Shown: positions 12,469 to 22,529, counted from the first letter of the stretch. The stretch: 64,000 nucleotides of DNA from Pantoea sp. WMus005 (GCF_013415305.1 NZ_JACBXU010000001.1:2170001-2234000); one strand, 5' to 3'. Program-made: numbers and translations. Notes: a model not told the origin generated them from the letters alone.

Positions 12469-12897
12469 TCAGTTATTCAGGGTGTAATCCAGCGTAATTT
12501 CCGCGTTCAGTACCTGAGAAACCGGGCAGCCCGCTTTAGCTTTATTGATGATCTCGTCGAAGGTTGACTCATCAATGCCTGGCAGGGAGATGGTGCTGGT
12601 CAGTGCCACTTTGGTGATGGCAAAGCCGTCCCCTTTTTTGTCCAGCGATACGTCAGCCGTGGTATCGATGCTTTCCGGCGGATGACCCGCGTTACCCAGC
12701 ATCAGCGACAGCGCCATAGAGAAACAGGCTGCATGTGCTGCACCAATCAGTTCTTCCGGGTTGGTGCCTTTACCGCCTTCAAAACGGGTGTTAAAGCCAT
12801 AAGGCTGCTGACTCAGTACACCGCTCTCGGTGCTGACGGTGCCTTTGCCTTTGATATCGCCTTCCCAGTGCGCCGAACCTTTCTTATGAATGGTCAT
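12469..12897 (-). CDS. osmC: Osmotically inducible peroxiredoxin OsmC
   Basis: A 142-residue protein nearly collinear with E. coli OsmC (MTIHKKG..HWEGDIKGKGTVSTESG). It reduces organic hydroperoxides using two cysteines, seen here in AAHAACFSMAL and KAGCPVSQVL. The ATG at 12897 follows CAGGAGGAATGAC; an in-frame extension upstream has no family similarity. In E. coli it is induced by osmotic stress through RpoS, NhaR and RcsB. It lies downstream of lldPRD on the same strand with a 57-base gap and is probably a separate unit. Confidence 0.95.
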   Translation of the reverse strand: MTIHKKGSAHWEGDIKGKGTVSTESGVLSQQPYGFNTRFEGGKGTNPEELIGAAHAACFSMALSLMLGNAGHPPESIDTTADVSLDKKGDGFAITKVALTSTISLPGIDESTFDEIINKAKAGCPVSQVLNAEITLDYTLNN

Positions 12898-12954
12898 GTC
12901 ATTCCTCCTGTTGGTAAAGAAGTTAAGTATAGACAATACATTCATTTTCGCAGG

Positions 12955-14142
12955 CTAACTCACCGCGCGCGGGCGTGGTGGTGTACTTTGCGGAGCCAGC
13001 AACGCCTCCGCCTGCACCAGCGAGTCGCGGGTTATCCCGCTGATCGATTTTGCGCCGGTCAGTGTCATGGCGACGCGCATCTCTTTCTCAATCAGGTTCA
13101 GCAGGTTTTCAACGCCGCGCTGACCGTGGGTGGCCAGCGCATAGATAAATGCCCGTCCCAGCAGCACGCTGTCTGCGCCCAGCGCGATCATCCGCACCAC
13201 ATCCAGCCCGTTGCGAATACCACTGTCCGCGAGAATAGTGATGTCACCTTTGACGGCATCGGCAATCGCTGGCAGCGCCCGCGCCGAGGAGAGCACGCCA
13301 TCCAGCTGACGTCCGCCATGATTCGAGACCACGATGCCATCTGCGCCAAAACGCACCGCATCCCGCGCATCTTCAGGATCAAGAATGCCTTTGATCACCA
13401 TCGGCCCGTCCCAGAATTCGCGGATCCACTCCAGATCTTTCCAGCTGATCGAGGGATCGAAGTTGTTCGCCAGCCAGCCGATATAATCTTCCAGCCCGGT
13501 CGGCTTACCCAGATAGGCAGAGATATTCCCCAGATCGTGGGGACGCCCCTGCAAGCCCACATCCAGCGCCCACTGAGGATGGGTGACCGCCTGCCAGTAA
13601 CGACGCAGCGCCGCGTGATTGCCGCTCATCCCGGAGTGCGCATCACGATAGCGCGCACCCGGCGTTGGCATATCCACCGTAAACACCAGCGTTGAACAAC
13701 CGGCGGCTTTGGCGCGTTCCAGTGCATTGCGCATAAAACCACGATCACGCAGCACATAGAGCTGGAACCACATCGGACGGTTGATCTGCGGCGCCACCTC
13801 TTCAATCGGGCAGACCGAAACCGTCGACAGGGTAAACGGAATACCTTTCAGGGCGGCTGCGCGCGCGGCCTGCACTTCACCCCGGCGGGCATACATGCCG
13901 CACAGGCCGACCGGTGCAAGCGCAACCGGCATCGACAGGGTTTCATTGAATAATTTTGTCTCAAGACTCAGTTCCGACATGTTCTTCAGAATGCGCTGGC
14001 GCAGCGCCACGTCAGACAGGTCCTCCACGTTGCGACGCAGGGTATGCTCGGCATAGGCCCCACCATCAAGATAGTGAAACAGGAACGGCGGCAGGATACG
14101 TTGCGCGGCGGCGCGATAGTCACTGGCAGCTGAGATAATCAT
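12955..14142 (-). CDS. lldD: L-lactate dehydrogenase, FMN-dependent
   Basis: A 395-residue membrane-associated FMN enzyme of the alpha-hydroxy-acid oxidase family; it oxidises L-lactate to pyruvate and passes electrons to the quinone pool. Visible family features are the opening [15 protein letters not shown], the catalytic His in [12 protein letters not shown] and the FMN-phosphate loop [12 protein letters not shown]. It is the last gene of lldPRD, and its ATG shares one base with the lldR stop. The C-terminus ([11 protein letters not shown]) is diverged, as is common. Confidence 0.96.
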   Translation of the reverse strand: MIISAASDYRAAAQRILPPFLFHYLDGGAYAEHTLRRNVEDLSDVALRQRILKNMSELSLETKLFNETLSMPVALAPVGLCGMYARRGEVQAARAAALKGIPFTLSTVSVCPIEEVAPQINRPMWFQLYVLRDRGFMRNALERAKAAGCSTLVFTVDMPTPGARYRDAHSGMSGNHAALRRYWQAVTHPQWALDVGLQGRPHDLGNISAYLGKPTGLEDYIGWLANNFDPSISWKDLEWIREFWDGPMVIKGILDPEDARDAVRFGADGIVVSNHGGRQLDGVLSSARALPAIADAVKGDITILADSGIRNGLDVVRMIALGADSVLLGRAFIYALATHGQRGVENLLNLIEKEMRVAMTLTGAKSISGITRDSLVQAEALLAPQSTPPRPRAVS

Positions 14143-14915
14143 CAGTCAGATTCCTTTGGGTTGCGTGTGTCGTTATCCGGTAAGCGGGTGATGCGCGCCT
14201 GACGCGCTTCATCTTCATGCAGGCTTTTCATGGTGGTGTGCACAAAACCCAGATGTTGCATCGCCGCCTGGCGGGCCGCTTCGGCGTCGCCGGCGAGGAT
14301 CGCATCGAGCAGCGCCTGATGCTGTTCTGTCAGATGGGCGAAAATCGCCGGCTGGGTATACATGCGCTGACGGCTCTGCATCACCGACGATTGCAGCAGC
14401 TCGAAAAAGCCACGCATAGTCTGCAGCAGCACGACATTGTGCGACGCCTCGGCAATCGCCAGATGGAAGCGCACATCCGCCTGGGCAGCGAGATCGGGAT
14501 CGTCACTCTCTTTCAGCTTCAGGGTGGCGTCAAAAGCGTACTGCAGCTTCTCTTTGTCGGCGTCAGTGGCACGCAGGGCGGCGTGCCAGGCGGTGCTGGC
14601 CTCAATGGCATGGCGCGCTTCCAGAATATCGTAGCGATAGTCGGGATCGTCGCGCAGCAGCCGACGAATCGGCTCGACGATGCGCTGTTCCGACCAGGGT
14701 GCCAGCTGTTGCCGGAGCCAGGTGCCGCCGCCGCGTCGGCTGATCAGCATTCCGCTGCTGATCAGCTGCTGTATCGCTTCCCGCAGCGAGGAGCGGGAAA
14801 CCCCAAGCTCCGCAGACAGTTGTCTCTCGGCGGGCAGCCGCATACCCGGCTCAAGCTGATGTTCGGTGATATAGGCCCGGAGGCGCGTCACCAGCGAATC
14901 GGCATGGCTGTTCAT
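14142..14915 (-). CDS. lldR: Lactate-responsive FadR-type regulator LldR
   Basis: A 257-residue GntR/FadR-family regulator: winged helix (about 1-75, with [21 protein letters not shown]) and an FCD ligand domain. It controls lldPRD in response to L-lactate. The ATG at 14915 overlaps the lldP stop as ATGA, implying coupled translation; another ATG at 14927 lies inside lldP. The two perfect palindromes upstream of lldP are its expected binding sites. Confidence 0.93.
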   Translation of the reverse strand: MNSHADSLVTRLRAYITEHQLEPGMRLPAERQLSAELGVSRSSLREAIQQLISSGMLISRRGGGTWLRQQLAPWSEQRIVEPIRRLLRDDPDYRYDILEARHAIEASTAWHAALRATDADKEKLQYAFDATLKLKESDDPDLAAQADVRFHLAIAEASHNVVLLQTMRGFFELLQSSVMQSRQRMYTQPAIFAHLTEQHQALLDAILAGDAEAARQAAMQHLGFVHTTMKSLHEDEARQARITRLPDNDTRNPKESD

Positions 14916-16567
14916 GGGATCATCCACGGGAAGACGTAAGCCTGAAGTGTGGTAATCACGCCGACCATACAGGTGAAAATCAGGCTGTGTTTAAGGGTAA
15001 ACCGGAACAGGTCGGACTCCTTCCCCACCAGCCCGACCGCCGCACAGGCGATGGCGATCGACTGCGGGGAGATCATTTTACCGGTCACGCCGCCCGTGGT
15101 GTTAGCCGCCACCAGCAGGATATCGGAGACGCCAATCTGCTGGGCAGTCGTGGCCTGAAGTGCGGCGAACAGCGCATTCGATGAGGTATCGGATCCGGTC
15201 AGGAAAACCCCCAGCCAGCCGAGGAACGGCGAGAAGAAGGTAAACGCGTGGCCCGTGTGCGCCAGCGCCAGTGCCAGCGTCGCAGACAGGCCGGAGTAGT
15301 TGGAGATAAACGCAAACGCCAGCACCATTCCGATGGAGTAGATCGGCAGCGCCAGCTCTTTAAGCGTTTCACCAAAGGTCTGCAGCGCCGCCTTTGGCTT
15401 CATGCGCAGGAACAGGATAGCCATGATCGCCGCAATTAAAATAGCGGTGCCGGTGGCGGAGACCAGATCCAGTTTATAGATCGCCGGATACGGTGTGGCG
15501 TTATCGACGACCGGCGGCATCCGCGCCACCAGCTCATTCAGCATCGGAACCGGCACAGCCAGCACCCAGTCATAGAGCGCACCACCTTTGGCGAACAGCG
15601 CTTTAAACGGCGGAATGCTCCAGAGCGTGACGGTGGCGGTAAGGAACAGGAACGGCATCCAGGCGCGGATCACCTGCCCCAGCCGATACTTCTGCGGAGG
15701 CTGCAAAAGATTGCCTTGCTTCGCCTCTGCATCGGCAAAGCGGAAGATGCGCACCGGTTTCCAGACCCGCAGAAACAGCGTCAGCGAAATCAGCGAGGCG
15801 AGCGACGAAATGATATCCGGCAGCTCCGGCCCCAGGAAATTGGAGCTGAGGAACTGGGCAATGGCAAAGGAGCCACCGGCGACAACGACCGCCGGCCACG
15901 TCTCTTTCACGCCGCGCCAGCCGTCCATAATCGCCATAATCCAGAACAGTACAATCAGGGTCAGTAACGGCAGCTGACGTCCGGCCATCTGGCCGATGGC
16001 AAAGCTGTCCAGCCCGGTCACCTGACCTGCCACAATAATCGGGATGCCCATCGCGCCAAAGGCAACCGGCGCGGTATTCACAATCAGGCAGAGTCCGGCG
16101 GCATAGAGCGGGTTAAAGCCGAGTCCCACCAGCAGTGCGGCCGTAATCGCCACCGGCGCACCAAAGCCCGCCGCGCCCTCCAGGAACGCCCCGAACGAGA
16201 AGCCGACAATCAGCATCTGCAGACGCTGATCGGGTGTAATCGACAGGATAGAGGCGCGGATAATATCGAACTGACCGGTTTTGACCGAGATTTTGTAGAC
16301 GAACACAGCGGCGACAATAATCCAGGCAATCGGCCACAATCCATACAGAAAGCCATACACCACGGCGGCCAGCGCCAGTGCAGTCGGCATCTGATACAGA
16401 AAAAGCGCCACCAGCAGCGCCAGGGCCACGGTGGTGGTAGCCGCCAGGTAGCCTTTCATCTTGAGTTTAATCAGCGCAAAGAAGAAAAAGAGAATCGGGA
16501 TCAGTGCGACCAGGCTTGAGAGCCAGATATTACCCAGCGGATCGTAGTTTTGATGCCAGATCTGCAT
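14912..16567 (-). CDS. lldP: L-lactate permease
   Basis: A 551-residue inner-membrane transporter, the same length as E. coli LldP and very similar ([45 protein letters not shown]). It imports L-lactate, D-lactate and glycolate with protons. The start at 16567 follows CTGGAGATACTGGC and matches the family N-terminus; a longer frame is rejected. First gene of lldPRD. Confidence 0.96.
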   Translation of the reverse strand: MQIWHQNYDPLGNIWLSSLVALIPILFFFFALIKLKMKGYLAATTTVALALLVALFLYQMPTALALAAVVYGFLYGLWPIAWIIVAAVFVYKISVKTGQFDIIRASILSITPDQRLQMLIVGFSFGAFLEGAAGFGAPVAITAALLVGLGFNPLYAAGLCLIVNTAPVAFGAMGIPIIVAGQVTGLDSFAIGQMAGRQLPLLTLIVLFWIMAIMDGWRGVKETWPAVVVAGGSFAIAQFLSSNFLGPELPDIISSLASLISLTLFLRVWKPVRIFRFADAEAKQGNLLQPPQKYRLGQVIRAWMPFLFLTATVTLWSIPPFKALFAKGGALYDWVLAVPVPMLNELVARMPPVVDNATPYPAIYKLDLVSATGTAILIAAIMAILFLRMKPKAALQTFGETLKELALPIYSIGMVLAFAFISNYSGLSATLALALAHTGHAFTFFSPFLGWLGVFLTGSDTSSNALFAALQATTAQQIGVSDILLVAANTTGGVTGKMISPQSIAIACAAVGLVGKESDLFRFTLKHSLIFTCMVGVITTLQAYVFPWMIP

Positions 16568-16635
16568 GCCAGTATCTCCAGAGAAAGAGGTAACGTGGCC
16601 TGCAGTTGCAGCGCTACAGGCCATCCGCCCCTGAA

Positions 16636-16648
16636 TTGGTCAGACCAA
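16636..16648 (-). promoter_or_regulatory. LldR operator, promoter-proximal (O2-like)
   Basis: TTGGTCAGACCAA is a perfect palindrome, 69 bases before the lldP start. With its partner at 16760-16772 it copies the two-operator arrangement known for E. coli lldPRD. Confidence 0.88.
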
Positions 16649-16679
16649 ACCACTGTAACGGGGCTTATGGCAACAGATA

Positions 16680-16696
16680 GTTAATGTATTGTTAAC
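16680..16696 (-). promoter_or_regulatory. Possible ArcA site upstream of lldP
   Basis: Two GTTAA-type repeats spaced about 10-11 bases (GTTAACAATACATTAAC on the minus strand), like the direct repeats bound by ArcA~P. ArcA represses lld without oxygen in E. coli; the site here is inferred from pattern only. Confidence 0.45.
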
Positions 16697-16759
16697 CTGT
16701 GGCAACAGAAGTTGTGTGAATTTTCCCGGATTGTGAACCAGAGAAAAATATTGCCTTGA

Positions 16760-16772
16760 TTGGTCTGACCAA
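16760..16772 (-). promoter_or_regulatory. LldR operator, distal (O1-like)
   Basis: TTGGTCTGACCAA, a perfect palindrome differing from the proximal one only in its central base. Centre-to-centre distance is 124 bases, close to the roughly 127 in E. coli, where a loop is proposed. It lies 2 bases from the cynX-like stop codon. Confidence 0.88.
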
Positions 16773-16774
16773 AA

Positions 16775-17947
16775 TCAGCGATTCACCCTGGAAAAGCTGC
16801 GCTGATAGCTACGCGGATGAAAACGCAAATTCAATCCGATCAGCAGCAATGTGATCGCCGCCTGCAGACCCCAGACGCTGGTAAAGTGGCCGGTGAACGC
16901 ATGTAACTGTCCCGCGATAAACGGCATGCTACCCGCAATAATAAAGCCAACGCCCTGCATAAAGGCCACAAGCCGTGCGCCAGCCTGGGGCTGCTCCAGA
17001 TGGTCCAGCGCCAGCACCAGTGCCAGCGGAAACGCGCCACCCAACCCAAAGCCCGCGATCCCCGCCCAGAGCCACGGGGCCAGTTGTGGCGCGAAGAGGA
17101 AGCCGAGCATGCCGCTGAATTGCATCACCAGCGTCAATAGCAGCAGCGGACGGCGATCGCGGCCCCGCGCCAGTAACGGCAGTAACAGCGCACCCGTAAC
17201 CTGACAGCCGATCATCATGCCCAGCAGTGAACCGCCCGCCTGTGCGCTCCAGCCGAGCTGATGATAAAAATCGGGCAGCCAGGCAACACAGATGGCGTAG
17301 CCGCCGTTCACCAGACCAAAGCTCAACGCCAGCGTCCAGGCACGGGTTTTTCGCCATAGCGAAGGCATCTCTGCTGCCTCTGTCCGGGCTGCGGGAGGCG
17401 TGGTGGTGATAAACAGCCAGAGCAGGATAGCCAGCACAACCGGCAGCGCCCAGCTACTCAGCGCGCCCTGCCAGCCAGAATGCGCACTCAGCCACGGCGA
17501 GATCGCCGCGCCAATTCCTCCCCCGCCCATCAGCGCCGCTGCCCACAGTCCGGTTACGCCAGCACTGCGGCTGCCGAAGCGCTGACGGATCAATCCCGGC
17601 ATCGACATCTGTACAATGCCAATACCAGCCCCACCCGGCACGGCTGTCAGCACCAGCCAGCGTCCGTCAGTGACAAACAGCCGACTCACCAGCGCCAGCA
17701 GCAGCAGCAACAACCCGCCCAGAAGCAGTCTGCGCACCGCAAAACGCTGCATCAGCGGGGCACTGATTAACGCAATAGCACCCATCATCATCATCGGCAC
17801 CGCAGGCAGCAGCGAGGCGGCCAGCGGTGACAGTCCGATGCTCTGCCGTAGCTGGCCAAGTAGCGGGCTGACCGAGGTCATCAGCGGTCGCATATTGAGT
17901 CCGGCCAGCACCAGTGCCGCCAGCAGCAGGTTGTTCTCTCTCTTCAT
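16775..17947 (-). CDS. cynX: CynX-type MFS transporter
   Basis: A 390-residue inner-membrane MFS protein with about 12 hydrophobic segments. Stretches such as GLNMRPLMTSVSPLLGQLRQ, GLWAAALMGGGGIGAAISPW and FMQGVGFIIAG are close to E. coli CynX, proposed to carry cyanate; related NimT carries nitroimidazoles. No cyanase or carbonic anhydrase gene is linked, so the substrate is open. It is divergent from the LysR gene with 87 bases between, a usual regulator-target layout. Confidence 0.82.
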   Translation of the reverse strand: MKRENNLLLAALVLAGLNMRPLMTSVSPLLGQLRQSIGLSPLAASLLPAVPMMMMGAIALISAPLMQRFAVRRLLLGGLLLLLLALVSRLFVTDGRWLVLTAVPGGAGIGIVQMSMPGLIRQRFGSRSAGVTGLWAAALMGGGGIGAAISPWLSAHSGWQGALSSWALPVVLAILLWLFITTTPPAARTEAAEMPSLWRKTRAWTLALSFGLVNGGYAICVAWLPDFYHQLGWSAQAGGSLLGMMIGCQVTGALLLPLLARGRDRRPLLLLTLVMQFSGMLGFLFAPQLAPWLWAGIAGFGLGGAFPLALVLALDHLEQPQAGARLVAFMQGVGFIIAGSMPFIAGQLHAFTGHFTSVWGLQAAITLLLIGLNLRFHPRSYQRSFSRVNR

Positions 17948-18034
17948 CTGAGATCCACACAGTTAAAAGTTGCCAGCCTGACAGCAGTCGCTACTATCTG
18001 AAAATGAAATATTACTCTGCCAGGTAGTGGAAAA

Positions 18035-18895
18035 ATGAATCGTCAGCCGATGTTCACCCCTCAGCAACTGCTCAGCTTTGTTGCGGTGTGCGAAACCGCC
18101 AGCTTTACCCGCGCCGCCGACCGGGTGCACCTGTCGCAGTCTACCGTCAGCCAGCAGGTGCGGCGCCTGGAGGAGATGATAGGCAAAGAACTGCTGGTGC
18201 GATCGTCGCATCAGGTGCAGATCACCGAAGAGGGCGAGAAGCTTTTAGGCTACGCCCGGCGGATTATCGCCCTGAATGGCGAAGCGCACGATGTACTGAG
18301 CGATCAATGGCGCGACGGCGTGCTGCGGCTCGGCGTGCCGGAAGATTTCGCCGCGCCTACAGCGGGTCTGCTGGCGCACTTCAGTCGTGACCATCCGCAA
18401 CTGCGGCTGGATGTGATGAGCGGCATGCAGGTGGAACTGCGACGCGCCTGGCAGCGTGAAGAGCTGGACATCATGCTGATTAAGCAGCCTTACGGCGAGC
18501 GTCCGCTGGCATCGCGTCCTGAACCGCTGCTCTGGCTCGACAGCGCAGAGTGGCCCTGCTTTGAGCAGACGCCGGTGCCGCTGGTTTTGTTTCCCCAGCA
18601 GGGACTCTATCGCGATGAGGTGTGTCAGACACTGGACACGCTGGGCCGTAGCTGGCGCATTGGTTACAGCAGCGCCAGCCTGGTCGCGCTGGCCGCCGCC
18701 AGTTCGCAGGGACTGGGGCTCACATTACTGCCCGCCAGCTGCCGCCTGCCGCAGCACCGGGTACTGGGTACTGAACAGGGGTTGCCGGTGATTGATACCT
18801 TTGAACTGGCGCTGTTCTGCCGTCATCCGCAGGATCCGCTGCAGCATGAACTGGCGGCGTCACTGGCAGCATTCGGTCAGCTGCGCTGGCAGTGA
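18035..18895 (+). CDS. LysR-family transcriptional regulator
   Basis: A 286-residue regulator. The N-terminal winged helix-turn-helix (about 7-66: SFTRAADRVHLSQSTVSQQVRRLE) is typical, followed by a periplasmic-binding-like effector domain. It lies between a divergent CynX-like transporter and a downstream Tat-exported amidohydrolase, so it probably controls one or both. The effector is unknown. Confidence 0.9.
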   Translation: MNRQPMFTPQQLLSFVAVCETASFTRAADRVHLSQSTVSQQVRRLEEMIGKELLVRSSHQVQITEEGEKLLGYARRIIALNGEAHDVLSDQWRDGVLRLGVPEDFAAPTAGLLAHFSRDHPQLRLDVMSGMQVELRRAWQREELDIMLIKQPYGERPLASRPEPLLWLDSAEWPCFEQTPVPLVLFPQQGLYRDEVCQTLDTLGRSWRIGYSSASLVALAAASSQGLGLTLLPASCRLPQHRVLGTEQGLPVIDTFELALFCRHPQDPLQHELAASLAAFGQLRWQ

Positions 18896-18985
18896 GATAT
18901 CGAATAGTCGTCAGTGGAAAATAACGCAGCAGGGTGAACCCGGGTTTGTCAGATTAAGACCTTGTTCATTTTGCAGGAGCCTCTG

Positions 18986-20374
18986 ATGCCCATTTCCCCT
19001 TCACCGAGCCGCCGTGACTTCCTTGGACAAAGCGTTCGCTGGACCGCCGCTGGCGGGTTGCTGGCCGCCGGTCTCGGTCAGCCCAGTGCCGCCACATCCT
19101 CACCTTTACCTGCCCTCAATCCCGACCAGCCTGCCGCCCTGCCCCGGCAGGATCACTACCTGCTGCGCAATGTGCGGCTGGAAGAGGGTTTTATCCGCGA
19201 GGATGGGGAGATTGTCGCGACACGGACCGGACGTTACGACATCAGCGTGCGCGACGGTAAAATTGACCAGCTGACACCCGCAGGCCAGGGCGACAACGCC
19301 CTGCCGTCGTGGGATGCGCATGATGCCCTGCTGCTGCCCGCTACCCAGGATATGCATATCCATCTTGATAAAACCTTCTACGGCGGCCCGTGGCAGGCTC
19401 CGCGTCCGCGTCAGGGCAAAACTGTCATGGATATGATTGCGCGCGAACAGGTACTGATTCCGCAACTGCTGCCGCACTCCCAGGCACGCGCCGAAGGATT
19501 GATCGCCCTGCTGCACGCCAAAGGCACTTCCCGCGCCCGCAGCCATTGCAACATCGACCCGGTCAGCGGCCTGAAGAGCCTGGAACATTTGCAGGCGGCA
19601 TTAGCCCGTCACCCCGCCTTTCCCTGCGAGATCGTCGCCTTCCCGCAGCACGGCCTGCTGCACTCGCAGGTCGACGGGCTGATGCGCGAGGCAATGCAGC
19701 ACGGCGTAGAGTATGTCGGCGGGCTGGATCCCACTAATGTCGATGGTGCGATGGAGAAATCACTGGATGCGATGTTCCAGATTGCACTCGATTACCAGCG
19801 CGGCGTGGATATTCATCTGCATGAAACCTCGCCGGCTGGCGTGGCGGCGATTCAGTACATGATTGACACCGTGGCGAAGAATCCGGCGCTAAAAGGCAAA
19901 GTAACGCTGAGCCACGGTTTCGCGCTGGCGACCCTGAACGGCAGTGCGCTGGACAAGATGATCGAAGAGCTGTCGGAGCAGCAGTTCAGCATTGCCTCCA
20001 CGCTGCCCATCGGCAAGCTCACCATGCCAATTCCGCAACTTCAGGCGGCAGGCATAAAGGTCATGACCGGCACCGACAGCGTCATCGATCACTGGTCTCC
20101 GTTTGGCACTGGCAGCATGCTGGAAAAAGCGAATCTTTACGCACAGCTCTATCGCGGCTCAGATGAGTTCTCGCTGTCGCGGGCGCTGGCGATCGCCACA
20201 GACGATCGGCTGCCGCTCTCTGCCCGGGGTGAACGTCAGTGGCCAGTAACAGGCGATGAAGCGAGTATGATGCTGGTGGCGGCAAGCTGTTCCGCAGAAG
20301 CCGTGGCCCGGATCTCTCCCGTCGTCGCGACCTTCTCACGGGGTAAACCGGTTTTTGCGCTGGCATCGGCCTGA
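18986..20374 (+). CDS. Tat-exported amidohydrolase (cytosine-deaminase-like)
   Basis: A 462-residue protein. SRRDFLGQ near residues 8-15 followed by a hydrophobic stretch is a twin-arginine signal, so the folded metalloenzyme should be periplasmic. The catalytic domain has HIHLDKTF (His124, His126), a HLHETS histidine, a SHGFAL histidine and the GTDSVIDHW aspartate, the metal and catalytic set of the cytosine-deaminase branch. It probably hydrolyses a C-N bond in a cyclic or amidine compound; substrate unknown. ATG 18986 follows AGGAG. Linked to the LysR and CynX-type genes. Confidence 0.84.
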   Translation: MPISPSPSRRDFLGQSVRWTAAGGLLAAGLGQPSAATSSPLPALNPDQPAALPRQDHYLLRNVRLEEGFIREDGEIVATRTGRYDISVRDGKIDQLTPAGQGDNALPSWDAHDALLLPATQDMHIHLDKTFYGGPWQAPRPRQGKTVMDMIAREQVLIPQLLPHSQARAEGLIALLHAKGTSRARSHCNIDPVSGLKSLEHLQAALARHPAFPCEIVAFPQHGLLHSQVDGLMREAMQHGVEYVGGLDPTNVDGAMEKSLDAMFQIALDYQRGVDIHLHETSPAGVAAIQYMIDTVAKNPALKGKVTLSHGFALATLNGSALDKMIEELSEQQFSIASTLPIGKLTMPIPQLQAAGIKVMTGTDSVIDHWSPFGTGSMLEKANLYAQLYRGSDEFSLSRALAIATDDRLPLSARGERQWPVTGDEASMMLVAASCSAEAVARISPVVATFSRGKPVFALASA

Positions 20375-20458
20375 AACAGCAGAACTAAAATATGTGTTCA
20401 GCGGCGGCCACCTCACATAAAGCAATAGGAGCCACTCCCTGTCGCATCCCCAAAACAA

Positions 20459-20483
20459 CAGAGCCTCCACATGGGAGGCTCTG
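20459..20483 (-). terminator. Terminator between amidohydrolase and FumD-like gene
   Basis: CAGAGCCTCC/GGAGGCTCTG, a 10-bp perfect stem with 5-base loop. On the minus strand TTGTTTTGG follows. It probably serves the FumD-like gene and may also stop the convergent amidohydrolase transcript. Confidence 0.75.
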
Positions 20484-20506
20484 CATTTACCTGAGCGGAG
20501 TGCGTG

Positions 20507-20725
20507 TTACGCGCTTTTGGCCCATTTATCGTTCGACATTAGTTCCATTGCCAGCGCGTATAAGCGACGATCTTCCTGATCACAGGGCTCATCTTCCGCA
20601 TAACACGCAATCATCGAAGCGATCTTATCAGCCGATAAGGTCTCTCCGTGAATATGCAGTGTCAGTACGGCGCGGCCTACTATTTTAAGCACATTTTCAT
20701 GTGGTCCCTGGATGCGATTACTCAA
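20507..20725 (-). CDS. Small FumD-like (DUF2767-type) protein
   Basis: A 72-residue protein. Its opening MSNR, a central IVGRAVLTLHIHGE and a helical C-terminus (RLYALAMELM) resemble E. coli FumD, a tiny class of proteins reported to have fumarase activity. The match is from memory and weak outside those blocks, so the function is tentative. A GAGGG lies about 7 bases before the start. It has its own strong terminator. Confidence 0.55.
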   Translation of the reverse strand: MSNRIQGPHENVLKIVGRAVLTLHIHGETLSADKIASMIACYAEDEPCDQEDRRLYALAMELMSNDKWAKSA

Positions 20726-21138
20726 TGCAAATACCCTCTACCGGTCGTTGTACCAGGAATATGGCGCGCTAAATATAAAGCAATTAGCTCAGGATTTTTA
20801 TCGGCACGGAGAGGGATATTTTTTAATGATTAATTTCATTACTGGAGTTATTATTAAGGAATTATCTGATTAACAATGAAATTAATATTTAAAAACGACG
20901 ACTTATAAAATAATAAATGGCCTTGATAAGTTATCCCTATGATATGAAAACCTTTTCAGCTCGCTAAACGATAAAAAAAAACCACCTTTTAAGAGTAAAC
21001 TTCAGTCTATTCCTAAGCCCGCCGGTGGATTTAGTTTCATACTGCTAACCATCGAGGTTCCCGTTGCTGTCAGGCGTGCTTTCTGCCAGACTTGCCCCGC
21101 AATAATGCCCTACACTTTCAGCCTCAGAGGCCGCGCCC
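20726..21138. other. AT-rich intergenic region before dbpA
   Basis: A 413-base region, AT-rich between about 20750 and 20990, with no convincing gene. One minus-strand feature stands out: nine T (A run at 20973-20981) directly follow a GGTGG arm that pairs with a CCACC arm at 21024-21028, which could end a short transcript. dbpA promoter elements were not resolved. E. coli has the sRNA gene fnrS near dbpA; nothing like FnrS was found here. Confidence 0.5.
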
Positions 21139-22521
21139 GTGACCGCTTTTTCTACCCTCAATTCGCTTCCCGACAGCCAGCTCGATAACCTGCGCGAGAT
21201 GGGCTACACCAGCATGACGCCCGTGCAGGCCGCTACGCTGCCCGCCATTCTGCAGGGACGCGACGTGCGCGCGCAGGCAAAAACCGGCAGCGGTAAAACG
21301 GCTGCCTTTGGTATTGGTTTACTGCACCATATCGACAGCACCCGCTTTCAGACGCAGGCATTAATCCTCTGTCCGACCCGTGAACTGGCGGATCAGGTGG
21401 GCAATGTGCTGCGCCAGCTGGCGCGCTTCACCCGCAACATCAAAGTCCTCACCCTGTGTGGCGGACAACCGATGAGCGCACAGCGTGATTCGCTGGTGCA
21501 TCCACCGCATATCGTGGTCGGCACGCCTGGCCGTATCCTCGACCACATCAGCCGTGAAAACCTCAAGCTCGACCAGCTCAAAACACTGGTACTGGATGAG
21601 GCAGATCGCATGCTGGAGATGGGCTTCCTTAATGATATGGAAACCATCATTGAAGCGACGCCCGCCTCGCGTCAGACGCTGCTCTTTTCCGCTACGTGGC
21701 CCGACGGCATTACGGCTATCAGCACCCGCTTCCAGCGTGATGCGCTGAGCGTCGTGACGGAAGATGTCAGCGAACTGCCCTCAATCGACCAGCAGTTCTT
21801 TGAAGCCAGCCACAATGAAAAACTGGGTCTGCTCATCGCACTCCTCAGCGATCGTCAGCCTTCATCCTGCGTGGTTTTCTGCAACACTAAACGCGAATGT
21901 GATGATGTCGCCGCGGCGCTTAACGCGCGTGATATCAGCGCCCTGCCACTGCATGGCGACCTGGAACAGCGGGATCGCGAACGCGTACTCATCCGCTTCG
22001 CAAACGGCAGCGGTCGCGTACTGGTCGCCACCGATGTCGCCGCACGCGGACTCGACATCAAATCGCTGGCAATGGTGGTCAACTACCAGCTCGCCTGGGA
22101 TCCTGAAATTCACCTGCACCGCATTGGTCGTACCGCACGTGCAGGGGAACAGGGCGTTGCTGTCAGCCTGGTTGCTGCCGATGAGATGGCGCGCGCCCAT
22201 GCACTGGAAGATTTCCTGCAACAGAAACTGCCGTGGGTCTCTGCCAGCACGCTGAAAAAAGGCAGCAGCAAACCGCTGCCAGCTGCCATGATGACGCTGT
22301 GCATTGATGGTGGCCGTAAAGCCAAGATACGTCCGGGAGATATTCTGGGTGCACTGACTGGTGAGGCGGGTTATCGCGCGGATCAGATCGGCAAAATTGT
22401 CCTGACCCCGACCCATGCCTACGTGGCGATTGAAGCGAGCCAGGCCAAAGCGGCGCTGGTGAAACTCAAGCAGGGTAAAATCAAAGGCAAAACCTGCCGG
22501 GCGATTCTGCTAAAAGACTGA
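21139..22521 (+). CDS. dbpA: ATP-dependent RNA helicase DbpA
   Basis: A 460-residue DEAD-box helicase acting in assembly of the large ribosomal subunit; it is targeted to hairpin 92 of 23S rRNA. Motifs: AKTGSGKT (Walker A), PTRELA, DEAD, SAT, and HRIGRTARAG in the second RecA domain. The C-terminal 75 residues (KIRPGDILGALTGEAG..KGKTCRAILLKD) form the rRNA-specific RNA-binding domain typical of DbpA. GTG start at 21139. It converges on the ydeI-type gene. Confidence 0.96.
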   Translation: MTAFSTLNSLPDSQLDNLREMGYTSMTPVQAATLPAILQGRDVRAQAKTGSGKTAAFGIGLLHHIDSTRFQTQALILCPTRELADQVGNVLRQLARFTRNIKVLTLCGGQPMSAQRDSLVHPPHIVVGTPGRILDHISRENLKLDQLKTLVLDEADRMLEMGFLNDMETIIEATPASRQTLLFSATWPDGITAISTRFQRDALSVVTEDVSELPSIDQQFFEASHNEKLGLLIALLSDRQPSSCVVFCNTKRECDDVAAALNARDISALPLHGDLEQRDRERVLIRFANGSGRVLVATDVAARGLDIKSLAMVVNYQLAWDPEIHLHRIGRTARAGEQGVAVSLVAADEMARAHALEDFLQQKLPWVSASTLKKGSSKPLPAAMMTLCIDGGRKAKIRPGDILGALTGEAGYRADQIGKIVLTPTHAYVAIEASQAKAALVKLKQGKIKGKTCRAILLKD

Positions 22522-22529
22522 ATAAAAAC

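Noticed and set aside
12682-13695. 337-residue open frame antisense to osmC/lldD
   Set aside because: It crosses two well-supported genes on the other strand and shows no domain pattern.
20840-21130. fnrS sRNA upstream of dbpA, as in E. coli
   Set aside because: No similarity to the FnrS sequence or its GTCGGC terminator stem was seen.
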